Shown one piece after another: positions 17,459 through 25,618 of a DNA stretch of 64,000 bases. Origin of the DNA: JAAYUJ01 sp963698165. GTDB taxonomy: Bacteria > Desulfobacterota > Syntrophobacteria > Syntrophobacterales > Syntrophobacteraceae. The notes under the pieces are model-generated. The model did not search any database and had not been told where the DNA came from. It saw only the letters and a program-made list of their open reading frames with translations. The stretch spans positions 1-64,000 of the forward strand of contig CAVOPT010000006.1 of the NCBI GenBank assembly GCA_963698165.1, given 5' to 3'. A program made the translations under genes and the position numbers. The stretch's first letter is position 1, and the number at the start of each line of letters is the position of its first letter.

Positions 17459-18610
17459 CTACTGCAACCGCTTGCGGGTGCGCCTCTTGACGAGGGCGAG
17501 GAAGAACGTGGCCATGGCCACAAGGGCCAGGCCATTGACGAGGATGACCTCCCAGACGTTTCCCGCCAGGAAGACCGTCTGCAGGATGGAAACGAAGTAG
17601 CGGGCCGCGATGATGTGCGTCACCCCGCGGATGGGGAGGGGCATGCTCCCGATGTCAAAAATGAAGCCTGAAAGGATGAATGCGGGAAGGAACGTGGAGA
17701 GGATCGCCACCTGGCCTGCCACAAACTGATTTCGGGCCACGGTGGAAATGAGGAGCCCCATCCCCAGGGCAGCGATGAGAAACAGGGCGGAAGTCCCCAG
17801 GAGAACCACGAGGGACCCCCTCAGCGGCACATCGAAGAGCCACACGGCCATGCCCACCGAAAGGAGCAGCCCCCCCATACCCAGGAAGAAGTAGGGGACG
17901 ATTTTCCCGATGAGGATTTCACGGGCAGCCACCGGCGTCACCATGAGGGCTTCCATGGTCCCGCGCTCCCACTCCCGCGCCACGACAAGGGCCGTGAGCA
18001 GGGCCCCGATGAGGGTCATGATGACGGCGATGAGTCCCGGGACCAGGTAATCCCTGCTGCGGATGCCCGGATTGAACCACACACGCTGCTCCAGGGAGAG
18101 GGCCGTCCTGAGAGGCCTTCCCTGGTCCCGGGCGAAGTGTTCCAGCCAGGAAAGCCAGGCCCCCTGGATGTATCCCTGAATGATCCGTGCGTTGTTGGCG
18201 TCGACGCCGTTCACCACGACCCCCACGGGCGCCGTTCCACCCGAGAGGAGATCCCTGGCAAAATCGGACCGGAGCCAGACGATGCCGTTGACCAGCCTAA
18301 GCTTCAGAGCCTCTTCCGCCTCCTGAATGGTGCCAAACTCCATGGGTTCAAAATAAGGAGACTCGGCAAAGGACGCCGTGAAGCTCGCCGTTGCTGGCGA
18401 GGGCTCCTCCACCACCAGGGCCACGGGGACATCCTTGGCATCAAGAGAGACTCCGTACCCGAAAATGAGGAGCAGAACGAGGGGGAGGACGAAAGCGATG
18501 GCAATGCTCGATGGGTCTCTCCAGATTTGCAGGAACTCCTTTCGCATCATTCCCCTCAGCCGCATGCCGACACCGTGACGACGGGAGTTTGTACCCTTCG
18601 CCTGGTTCAT
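17459..18610 (-). CDS. ABC-2 type permease, first subunit of exporter
   Basis: A 383-residue ABC-2 permease with the signature MEALMVTPVAAREILIGKIVPYF. It has an N-terminal helix, a periplasmic domain around residues 60-190 and several C-terminal helices. Its ATG overlaps the stop of the ATPase gene by four bases (ATGA), indicating translational coupling. Homologous to YbhS/YhhJ-type permeases. It is expected to form a heterodimer with the product of 16337-17446. Confidence 0.88.
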   Translation of the reverse strand: MNQAKGTNSRRHGVGMRLRGMMRKEFLQIWRDPSSIAIAFVLPLVLLLIFGYGVSLDAKDVPVALVVEEPSPATASFTASFAESPYFEPMEFGTIQEAEEALKLRLVNGIVWLRSDFARDLLSGGTAPVGVVVNGVDANNARIIQGYIQGAWLSWLEHFARDQGRPLRTALSLEQRVWFNPGIRSRDYLVPGLIAVIMTLIGALLTALVVAREWERGTMEALMVTPVAAREILIGKIVPYFFLGMGGLLLSVGMAVWLFDVPLRGSLVVLLGTSALFLIAALGMGLLISTVARNQFVAGQVAILSTFLPAFILSGFIFDIGSMPLPIRGVTHIIAARYFVSILQTVFLAGNVWEVILVNGLALVAMATFFLALVKRRTRKRLQ

Positions 18611-20382
18611 GGCTTTTCCCCCGCCCTTCCATTCCCCTCGATGAGCCCAATGAATGCATCCTCCATGGTGGGCTCCGGGCGATCGGGAAAACGGAATGCC
18701 TCCTTTAGCTTCTCGGGAGTCCCTTCCGCAAGGATGCGACCTTCGGCCATGATCACGAGCCGGTCACAGTATTCCGCCTCCTCCATGAAATGGGTGGTCA
18801 CGAGAACGGTCACCCCCTGCTGTGCCAGGTCGTTGATCCGGGACCAGAATTCCCGCCTCGCCAGCGGATCCACCCCCGAAGTGGGTTCATCGAGGAAGAG
18901 AATTTCCGGCGAGTGCATGAGGGCCGCCGCCAGGGCGAGGCGCTGCTTGTAACCCAGTGGAAGATCGCCGCAGGTGGCATCCGCGAAACGAGTCAGCTCG
19001 AACTCCTCCAGTGCCCACGCCAGGCGGTCCCGCTGGGTTCTGCCATAGAGGCCGTAGGTCCTGCTGAAAAAGTTCAAGTTTTCGTATACGGAAAGATCCG
19101 CGTAGAGGGAAAACTTCTGAGCCATGTAGCCAATGTGTCCCCTGGCCCTGGCGGCTGCGCGGCGCAGGTCGCGGCCGGCCACCTGCACCTTTCCGCCGGT
19201 GGCTGGAAGAAGCCCGCAGAGCATGCGGAATGTGGTGGACTTTCCGGCCCCGTTGGCCCCCAGCAACCCGAACACCTCCCCTTGCCGGACCGTGAAACTG
19301 ATCCCCTTCACTGCATAGAAGTCACCGAATCGGCGCTTCAAGTCGTGAACCACAATGACTTCCCCGTTGCCCTCCTTCACCACTGGGGTCTTGAGGTCCG
19401 TCGAGGAAAGAGCGGGAGATTTCGACTGCTCCCTCAGGAGGACGATGAAGCTGTCTTCAAAACGGGGCTTTACAGGGATCACTGCCGCTGCGGGGCGGTC
19501 GGGAAAAAGCTCACTCGGCTGGAGGTGGCTTTCCCCCTCCATCACCAGGCGAACACCACCCCCCTGAATCACGGCGTCAACCACCCCCGGAGTCCGCGCC
19601 AGGCGCTGCTGCAGGGCCCGCCTTTCGGTCTCGTCCACGTTCAACCGGTAGGTGCGCCCCTCCACGCGCCGGCTGAAGGATTCCGGGGTTCCCTGGCCCA
19701 GGAGGGCGCCTTCGTGCATGAGGACGACCTCCTGGCAGCGTTCCGCTTCGTCCAGGTAGGCCGTACTCAAGAGGACCGTCATTCCCTCCCGTTCAACGAG
19801 GCCGTAAACAATGTTCCACAGTTCCCGGCGGGAAACGGGATCGACCCCGACAGTAGGCTCATCCAGCAGCAGCAGACGCGGGGATCGCACCAGGGTGCAG
19901 GCCAGACCGAGCTTCTGCTTCATCCCCCCGGAGAGGTCCCTGGCAAGCCTCCCTGTAAAGCCCCCAAGCCCTGTCATCCTCATGAGCTCCGTGTAGCGCC
20001 CCTGACGCTCAGACTTGGGAACCCCCTGCAGGTCCGCGTAGAGGTCCAGGTTCTCCTGAACCGTGAGGTCCTCATAGAGGCCGAACCGCTGGGGCATGTA
20101 GCCGATGGCTTCCTGCACTTCGAGGGGGTGTTGGAGGACATCCATGGCGAGCACCTCCAGACTGCCGGAATCGGGCAGGAGGAGGCCTGCGAGGAGACGC
20201 ATGAGGGTGGTCTTCCCGGCCGCGTCGGGGCCGATGAGGCCGGTGACCGTCGCCTGCCGGACGGCGAAGGACACACCGTCCAGCGCCCTGAGGGTTTTGC
20301 CGGCCCTGCGAAACGTTTTCACCAGGCCCGCGACGCGAATGGAACAAGGTTCCTCGCCCGGGTTTTCCCCCTGACGGGCCAT
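18607..20382 (-). CDS. Tandem ATP-binding ABC exporter subunit (YbhF-like)
   Basis: A 591-residue protein with two nucleotide-binding domains. The first (about 10-245) has Walker A GPDAAGKTT, signature LSGGMKQKLGLA and Walker B LLLLDEPTVGVDP. The second (about 325-580) has GANGAGKST, the variant signature LPLGYKQRLALA and ILFLDEPTSGVDP. It is shorter than RbbA, which also carries a permease, and matches the YbhF layout. It powers the two permeases encoded downstream. It begins 1 bp after the HlyD stop and ends overlapping the first permease. Confidence 0.9.
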   Translation of the reverse strand: MARQGENPGEEPCSIRVAGLVKTFRRAGKTLRALDGVSFAVRQATVTGLIGPDAAGKTTLMRLLAGLLLPDSGSLEVLAMDVLQHPLEVQEAIGYMPQRFGLYEDLTVQENLDLYADLQGVPKSERQGRYTELMRMTGLGGFTGRLARDLSGGMKQKLGLACTLVRSPRLLLLDEPTVGVDPVSRRELWNIVYGLVEREGMTVLLSTAYLDEAERCQEVVLMHEGALLGQGTPESFSRRVEGRTYRLNVDETERRALQQRLARTPGVVDAVIQGGGVRLVMEGESHLQPSELFPDRPAAAVIPVKPRFEDSFIVLLREQSKSPALSSTDLKTPVVKEGNGEVIVVHDLKRRFGDFYAVKGISFTVRQGEVFGLLGANGAGKSTTFRMLCGLLPATGGKVQVAGRDLRRAAARARGHIGYMAQKFSLYADLSVYENLNFFSRTYGLYGRTQRDRLAWALEEFELTRFADATCGDLPLGYKQRLALAAALMHSPEILFLDEPTSGVDPLARREFWSRINDLAQQGVTVLVTTHFMEEAEYCDRLVIMAEGRILAEGTPEKLKEAFRFPDRPEPTMEDAFIGLIEGNGRAGEKP

Positions 20383-20383
20383 G

Positions 20384-21427
20384 TCACTCTTCCCTGCAGA
20401 AGCTGTCGGAATCAGTCACAGCTGAAGTCCTTGGCTGGTCGAGGGGGACAAGGACGGTCACCGGCATCCCCAACCTCAGCTCGTTCCTCGGGTTGCAGAC
20501 GTAGACACGAACCCGGTATACCAGCTTGCTCCGCAGTTCCGTGGTTTCCACCTGCTTGGGGGTGAATTCGGCCGTGGGAGAAATGAAACCGATCCAGCCA
20601 CGGTACCCCTTGTCGGGAAAACTGTCAGTTTTGACTTCGGCGCGCATGCCCGAAAAGATCGTTCCGAGATCGGGTTCGGAAACATAGACCCTTGCCCAGA
20701 CAGGATCGTTCAGGGCAAGGGTGACAACCGGAGTCTGGGGAAAGGCCATATCGCCGGGTTCCAGAATGCGGTTCTGGATGACTCCCGATGTCGGAGCGTA
20801 CAGCCTGGTGTCGGCCAGCTCCCTCTCTGTCAGGCGATGGAGCGCCTCGTCGGCTTTGAGCTTTGCCCGGGCCGCATCGATGGTTTCCTGCCTCGGACCT
20901 TTCACGGCCAGCTCCAGGACCTGCTCTTGAGCGTCGAGATTGGCTCGGGCCGATTTCAGCGCGGCCTCGGCCGTCTCGAGCTTCTGCTGCGAAACATACT
21001 GCGACTTCGCCAAGGCGGCCGCCCGCCGGTGAATTTGTTCAGCATCGGCCAAGGACGCCTGGGCCGCCTTGACCCGTGCCCGGGCCGCCTGGATTTCCTC
21101 CGGACGGCTCCCGGCCAGCAACTCCGCCACGACCCGCTCCTGAGCATCCGCCTGGGCACCAGCCCTGTCCTGGGATTCGGTATACCGATCCGGGTCCAGT
21201 TCGGCAACCAGCTGGCCGGCTTGGACCTGTGCGCCCTCCTCCACCAGGAGACTCCTTACACGGCCGGTACCGTGGAAAGCGAGCTGCACCTCCCGCAGAT
21301 CGACGTTGCCGTAAAGCTGAAGCGTGGTCCTGGGCTTTTCCTTGCGCTCCAGGACCAGGCGATATGCTCCGCCGATTCCGGCGGCGATGATCAGGAACGG
21401 CAGTATCCAGCGAAGTTTCCTTTTCAT
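20384..21427 (-). CDS. HlyD/YbhG-type periplasmic adaptor
   Basis: A 347-residue membrane-fusion protein: one N-terminal helix (WILPFLIIAAGIGGAYRLVL), then a biotinyl-lipoyl-like segment (GRVRSLLVEEGAQVQAGQLVAELDP). A long alpha-hairpin follows (about residues 75-205, rich in Ala/Glu/Arg heptads) and then a beta-barrel region (APTSGVIQNRILEPGDMAFP). It bridges the inner-membrane ABC complex to TolC. The ATG at 21427 has a GGGGG site; the frame continues upstream over the tolC stop but this extension lacks an export signal. The gene order equals E. coli ybhG-F-S-R. Confidence 0.88.
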   Translation of the reverse strand: MKRKLRWILPFLIIAAGIGGAYRLVLERKEKPRTTLQLYGNVDLREVQLAFHGTGRVRSLLVEEGAQVQAGQLVAELDPDRYTESQDRAGAQADAQERVVAELLAGSRPEEIQAARARVKAAQASLADAEQIHRRAAALAKSQYVSQQKLETAEAALKSARANLDAQEQVLELAVKGPRQETIDAARAKLKADEALHRLTERELADTRLYAPTSGVIQNRILEPGDMAFPQTPVVTLALNDPVWARVYVSEPDLGTIFSGMRAEVKTDSFPDKGYRGWIGFISPTAEFTPKQVETTELRSKLVYRVRVYVCNPRNELRLGMPVTVLVPLDQPRTSAVTDSDSFCREE

Positions 21428-21479
21428 GGACCCCCACAATCCTCTTGGGCACGCCCCGGGGAAACGGGAGCAGACCGCT

Positions 21480-22889
21480 TCATTTCCTCGCCGCGGGCTC
21501 CGAGCCCCGCTGTTCCCCCGCGGCAACCAGCAGGGCGTTGACCGCCTCCAAATCCTTGACGCTCAGCACTCCTGCAGCCGCCTTCAGCTCGATGCGCGCG
21601 AGAACCTGATTGTAGAGAGAGGCGTGGTATTCCGCCTCGGCGTTGGTGGCGTCCCGAACCCCGTTGAGAACGTCGACTATGGTGCGGGTACCGATGTCAA
21701 AGCCCTTGCGGGTCGCATCGAGGGAAGTTCTGGCGGATTCCAGAGAGCTCAAGGCGGCGCGGCACTTGGCCACACTGTCCCTGAGGGCAAGGAAGGAGGT
21801 GTGGGTGTTGAGCCTCACCTGGTCCTCCACGTCGTTCACCTGTTGCTGGGTGGCCGCGGCTTGTGCTTCCGCCCGCCGGACCCGGGATCCGATCTCCCCA
21901 CTGGTGAAAATGGGGACGGAAACGTTGACCCCTACCTGGGCCTGACCACTTTCGATGCTGGGGAGAAATCCTCCCTTCTGATAGCTGTATCCCGCTCCAA
22001 AATTGACCCTGGGCCACCGCGTCCTCGAGGCCGCCTCCACCCCGTCCTTCGCCACCTGCAGCTGCTCTCGGGCCTGAATGAGGACGGGCTGGGTGTCGAG
22101 CGCCGCCTCGATCCATGGCTCCACCTGATCGGGATTGGGACCCTCGGGAGTCAGGGGACCAAGATCGTTGAGTTTATCGACGGGAAAATGGGTGAAGCGC
22201 TGCAATCGCTGCCTGGCAATCTGCACAGCGCTTTCCGCGCTGACGAGCAGGGATTCCGCGGCATGGAGCCGGGCCCCGGCTTCTCGGACATCGATGATGT
22301 CCCCGCTGCCGGCCTTCAGGGAAGCCTCTGCCTGGCTGAGGATGCCCTGGAGAAGCGTCTTCTGGGAGCGAGCCGCCCCCGCATCGGATTCCGCCTGGAG
22401 GACCCCGAAGTACGCCTGTGAAACTCTGAGTATCAAATCCTGTTCAGCGGCCGCCACCGCCGCTTCACCGGCACGAACCTGGCTCTTGGCAGACCGGAGC
22501 GCCACCCATGCCTGCCCGTCGATGATGGGCTGGGTTAGTGTGACACTGGTGTTGGCCCCCAGGTAGTCCTTGTTCACTTCAGTGGCGAATCCCGGAAGAT
22601 TCGTATTGCCAAGAAAATCCTTCCCGAAGCCCGAAATGTCCGCATTGTTCCCACTGATCCCCCCGGTGAGCCCCACCCTGGGGAGCAAAAAAGACCTGGC
22701 GAGGGGCTCTCCAGCCTTGTCCGCCTTGAGGAGGGCTCCGGCCTTCGCAACGACGGGACTGGTGGACGCCGCCCGCTCGTAGGTGGTCACGAGATCCTCG
22801 GCCGCCGCCGATGGTGCTCTGCCTTGCAGGAGCAGCACAGCGAGGAGGGTCGTGGTCAGAACCCTCTGGATTCTCACATTCCTTGGCAT
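21480..22889 (-). CDS. TolC-family outer membrane efflux protein
   Basis: A 469-residue outer-membrane channel subunit. It has a signal peptide (RVLTTTLLAVLLLQGRAPSAAA) and two outer-membrane-efflux repeats with long coiled helices (residues about 40-235 and 250-440). Typical signatures are LTQPIIDGQ, SVPIFTSGEIGSRV and RTIVDVLNGVRDATNAEAEYHASLYNQVLARIELKAAAG. The ATG at 22889 is chosen by the signal peptide position; ATG 22979 has a good GAGGTG site but would add about 30 residues. It is the first gene of the exporter operon, so outer-membrane channel, adaptor, ATPase and permeases are all encoded together. Confidence 0.88.
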   Translation of the reverse strand: MPRNVRIQRVLTTTLLAVLLLQGRAPSAAAEDLVTTYERAASTSPVVAKAGALLKADKAGEPLARSFLLPRVGLTGGISGNNADISGFGKDFLGNTNLPGFATEVNKDYLGANTSVTLTQPIIDGQAWVALRSAKSQVRAGEAAVAAAEQDLILRVSQAYFGVLQAESDAGAARSQKTLLQGILSQAEASLKAGSGDIIDVREAGARLHAAESLLVSAESAVQIARQRLQRFTHFPVDKLNDLGPLTPEGPNPDQVEPWIEAALDTQPVLIQAREQLQVAKDGVEAASRTRWPRVNFGAGYSYQKGGFLPSIESGQAQVGVNVSVPIFTSGEIGSRVRRAEAQAAATQQQVNDVEDQVRLNTHTSFLALRDSVAKCRAALSSLESARTSLDATRKGFDIGTRTIVDVLNGVRDATNAEAEYHASLYNQVLARIELKAAAGVLSVKDLEAVNALLVAAGEQRGSEPAARK

Positions 22890-23163
22890 CGATGAGAATT
22901 CTCCAGTAGTCAGCATCCCGGGATGGCACCTCGGATTGAGGAGGCGGGTTTGAAAAGACGGCTGCGTCACGGCAACCATGAAACCCACCTCTTGGCGACC
23001 GCCCCTCCTTTCGTTTGATCACACCCATAGCGCTTCGGACACGGACCGGTCAATAGGGAAATTCAGCCGGATTTCCCCCCATAGGCCTTTCAAGGCCATC
23101 GCAATCGGTGCTTTCTTGACGAAATGGAGGGGGATGTCAATGTTATCATGACGAATCGAGATA
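22890..23163. other. Upstream region of the exporter operon
   Basis: Probably contains the operon promoter, but no clear -35/-10 pair or operator palindrome was found by eye. No regulator gene accompanies the operon. Confidence 0.35.
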
Positions 23164-23562
23164 TTGACGGGACCGCCGGGAAACTGGAGCCCGGGAGGGG
23201 TCAATTACGGCTGGAGGCGCATGGAGGGAAATCACTGTTTCAACCCCGCCACAAACTGTTCCGACGGCACGCTGGCACTGCCTATCATCGAATACGATCA
23301 CTCGGTGGGCTGCGCGGTGACCGGCGGGTATGTGTATCGGGGAGCGTTGATTCCAGGCCTCGTCGGCTCCTACGTGTACGGAGACTTCTGCACCGGGACC
23401 ATCTGGGGTGCGAGGTTCAATCAGGCTACGGGATGGTTGACAACAGTACTGCAGGACACCGGTTTCCTCATCAGCAGCTTCGGCGAAGATGAGAACGGCG
23501 AGCTCCACGTGGCCGATTACGGGACCGGCACCATTTATCGCATCACCGGGTTCACGCCCTGA
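23164..23562 (+). pseudogene. C-terminal fragment of a PQQ-dependent sugar dehydrogenase-like protein
   Basis: About 130 residues match the last quarter of glucose/sorbosone dehydrogenase-type beta-propellers: GGVNYGWRRMEGNHCF, LPIIEYDHSVGCAVTGGYVYRG, GSYVYGDFCTGTIWG and FGEDENGELHVADYGTGTIYRI. The N-terminal three-quarters, including the PQQ and catalytic residues, are absent, and there is no proper start codon with a ribosome binding site. It is a decayed remnant, perhaps truncated by rearrangement upstream of the exporter operon. Confidence 0.75.
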
Positions 23563-23659
23563 TCCTCTTCAGCGCCCCCCGGTCGGGCATAATTCGAAGA
23601 GCGGCTGACGAGAGGCCTTTCATGCGAGCAGAGCAGCGCGAGCAGCTCAGGTTGCAGTC

Positions 23660-23882
23660 TCGCAGGGAGCTGGCCGTTCAGGCGTTCTCCTTGCGCGGCG
23701 CCAGAGCCTCGTGGACTCGGCACTCCAGTTCCCGGAGTTCCTCCGCTTCCTCCTTTAAGCGCTCCTCCAGTTCGCTGAGCCCGGCTTACGCTTTGTTCGG
23801 GTGCCCGAAGCGGCCGGTACTCACCGTCCGCCAGATCCTCGCTGAGCCGCGCCAACGCCAGCATGGTGACGTTGGAAAGCAA
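23660..23882 (-). pseudogene. Possible decayed coiled-coil protein remnant
   Basis: On the minus strand one frame reads ALARLSEDLADGEYRP. After a shift another reads GLSELEERLKEEAEELRELE, followed by CRVHEALAPRKENA and a stop. The second stretch is a convincing charged coiled coil. The two stretches are in different frames, so this looks like a broken small gene. The family is not recognised. Confidence 0.3.
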
Positions 23883-23905
23883 AAGCGCAAAAGCACCACT
23901 TTTGC

Positions 23906-23934
23906 TTGACAGAAGCTATGTGGCCAAATATTCT
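23906..23934 (+). promoter_or_regulatory. Sigma-70-like promoter
   Basis: TTGACA (23906-23911), a 17-base spacer and TATTCT (23929-23934) in an A/T-rich context. It reads toward the small lipoprotein gene and would give a leader of about 230 nt. Confidence 0.5.
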
Positions 23935-23944
23935 ATATTATAGA

Positions 23945-24175
23945 TCAACAATTGCTGCTTGCTCTGCGTCATGCACAACACCTCCTGAGCCGCTGGCACC
24001 CGGCGGTGCCTGAGGATCGGGGGCTTCACCCTCGGGGGCTCCCCTGAGAGGGAGTACAGGTTCCTTTGTCTGAAAGAACGGAATTCATGGGACCTGTTGC
24101 GTGTTCTTTTTCATGCGTCTCTCAGAGCAATACATTGCTCGAACAAGCTCCAGCCTTCTTGAGGGAGGGAAAAAG
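23945..24175 (+). other. Long, possibly structured leader before the small lipoprotein
   Basis: Between the promoter and the start at 24176 lie several GC-rich self-complementary stretches (GCACCCGGCGGTGC; GGGGGCTTCACCCTCGGGGG; CTCCCCTGAGAGGGAG). They do not match a riboswitch class I can recognise. A small RNA or regulated 5' leader is possible. Confidence 0.3.
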
Positions 24176-24421
24176 ATGAAACGCATTCTTGTCATTTTCC
24201 TGCTAATGTTGGCTTTGCCGGCGTGCGCTTCCTTTAAGGAAACCTGGAAGGAGAATTCCGCCTCCGCTCCGGATGGGAGCATGGCCAATGCCGACGTGAA
24301 ATTCATAATTGGCGGTCAGGAGAAGACTTTCAGCGAAACGAAGACGGATCTTTACGAAAGCAGGGGAGACGGCCTCATGAAAGACATGAACGTTGGCATC
24401 TCCAACCAATGGAAATTCTGA
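24176..24421 (+). CDS. Small lipoprotein
   Basis: An 81-residue lipoprotein: LALPAC places the lipidated cysteine at residue 17. The mature part (SFKETWKENSASAPDGSMAN...) is polar and has no recognised domain. The ATG at 24176 has GGGAGGG upstream, so the longer frame beginning at 24101 is rejected. Residue 2 after the cysteine is Ser, not Asp, which suggests outer-membrane sorting if the E. coli rule holds. Function unknown. Confidence 0.65.
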   Translation: MKRILVIFLLMLALPACASFKETWKENSASAPDGSMANADVKFIIGGQEKTFSETKTDLYESRGDGLMKDMNVGISNQWKF

Positions 24422-24704
24422 TCCGGCTGCTGGAAATTCCCTTTCCCCGTTTTTTGCATGGCAATCACAAGAACAGCCCAAAGCGGAAGATGCGGTTCTA
24501 CTCTGTTTTGGGGGTGGAGTGGGGTGTGGTCCGGGGGAACCCACCCGTGGGCGCTTCTGAACAGCAGCGGTGAGGTCTGCGTCTGCGTAACGATCCGGCC
24601 TACGACGTGAATCAAACAGCGGGGCGCACGCCGGCTCCATTAGAGCGGGCCAATAGGTTGCTTTTCGTGAGAGCCACTGCCTTGACCGTGGACGGCAGAT
24701 TCTG
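24422..24704. other. Non-coding spacer
   Basis: About 280 bases with no recognised gene, repeat or terminator. Confidence 0.35.
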
Positions 24705-25091
24705 ATGGGTGAAAAGAGCATGCAATCCAACTTCAGGAAAGTCAAAAGACACGAAGCCAAGTATGGCGCCCTTGCCTTCTTCTTCCCACCGGCTCCCGAT
24801 GATGTGCTTGTCATCGGAAAGCTCCTGGACATCAGTCCACACGGACTTGCTCTCCAATACTTCGCCAAGAGCAGGCCTGTGAGCTTGCCAAAGCGGTTGG
24901 ATGTCTTCGGGGTCCATCATCCCCTGATGCACATTGAACGCATCCCTGGGGAAATTGTCTACGATTTTGAAGTGAAGTCACCCACTCGAAGCGCCCTCAA
25001 GGAGAGGCGCTGCGGTGTCGAATTCGGGAAGCTCTCTGAACGCCAGCGCGTCCTGCTGGATGAGTTCATCACCAACTACTCCGCCCAGTAG
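24705..25091 (+). CDS. PilZ-domain protein
   Basis: A 128-residue single-domain protein of the PilZ type, probably a cyclic-di-GMP receptor. The N-terminal arm has KVKRHEAKYG, in which RHEAK stands in for the RxxxR motif, and residues about 41-49 (LDISPHGLA) match the DxSxxG motif. The canonical second arginine of RxxxR is replaced by lysine, so binding should be tested. Two possible ATGs exist (24705, and 24720 with GGTGAAAAGAG upstream). No motility or polysaccharide gene is adjacent. Confidence 0.65.
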   Translation: MGEKSMQSNFRKVKRHEAKYGALAFFFPPAPDDVLVIGKLLDISPHGLALQYFAKSRPVSLPKRLDVFGVHHPLMHIERIPGEIVYDFEVKSPTRSALKERRCGVEFGKLSERQRVLLDEFITNYSAQ

Positions 25092-25194
25092 CAATAGCCC
25101 TTGCTTCTCGCCCTGGAGCGGAGCCGTCCTCGTCCCCCCTCAACTGCGGGACACGATCCCCTTGAAGGACACCCCCCCCAAACAGGAGAAATTG

Positions 25195-25446
25195 ATGAAG
25201 CGCGGGGCCCTGACGATCATTGCCGTCCTCGCCTGCGTCAGCGTGGGCATCGCCGCAGATTTCGACGCGGCCCTGAACGAAGCCAGATCGGCATACCACA
25301 AGGGGGACAAGACCGAAGCGGTCCTGAGGCTCAAGGAAGCAATCCTCTCCGTCTGGGACGACGTTCCCCTCACCCTCGCGAATCCTCGGCTGGTGACCGA
25401 TCCCGAAACCTATGCGCCGCGTCCCAACAACATCTCACCAAGTTGA
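25195..25446 (+). CDS. Small secreted protein, perhaps truncated
   Basis: An 83-residue exported protein: ATG at 25195 with AGGAGA upstream, signal peptide KRGALTIIAVLACVSVGIAA, then DFDAALNEARSAYHKGDKTE, a TPR-like helix pair. The segment VWDDVPLTLANPRLVTD plus APRPNNI resembles the beginning of longer periplasmic proteins, which continue beyond this point. The frame instead ends at ISPS, suggesting loss of the C-terminal domain. It may therefore be a truncated gene; an intrinsic terminator follows at 25492. Confidence 0.5.
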   Translation: MKRGALTIIAVLACVSVGIAADFDAALNEARSAYHKGDKTEAVLRLKEAILSVWDDVPLTLANPRLVTDPETYAPRPNNISPS

Positions 25447-25491
25447 TCCGAATCCAGTTACCGCCGCACAGACTCAATGCGGCTAAATGAT

Positions 25492-25526
25492 GAGGGCAGG
25501 CTCGACGGACGGCCTGCCCTCTTTTT
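25492..25526 (+). terminator. Intrinsic terminator
   Basis: GAGGGCAGGC (25492-25501) and GCCTGCCCTC (25512-25521) form a perfect 10-bp stem with a 10-base loop, followed by TTTTT. It ends the 25195 transcript. Confidence 0.85.
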
Positions 25527-25618
25527 GTTTGCTTCCCGGGCACACGGGAAGATGGGATGGAGCAATGAACCGAGGGGCAATCCCCAGGCACGTCGGCCGG
25601 GAACGATGCCCTGTTCAC

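Noticed and set aside
16349..20565. Very long plus-strand open frames (440 and 591 codons) opposite the ABC exporter genes
   Set aside because: They mirror the high-GC coding strand, have low-complexity Pro/Gly/Arg/His composition, lack ribosome binding sites and overlap conserved genes completely.
23998..24014. Sigma-54 promoter at TGGCACCCGGCGGTGCC
   Set aside because: The GG and GC dinucleotides are 11 rather than 10 bases apart.
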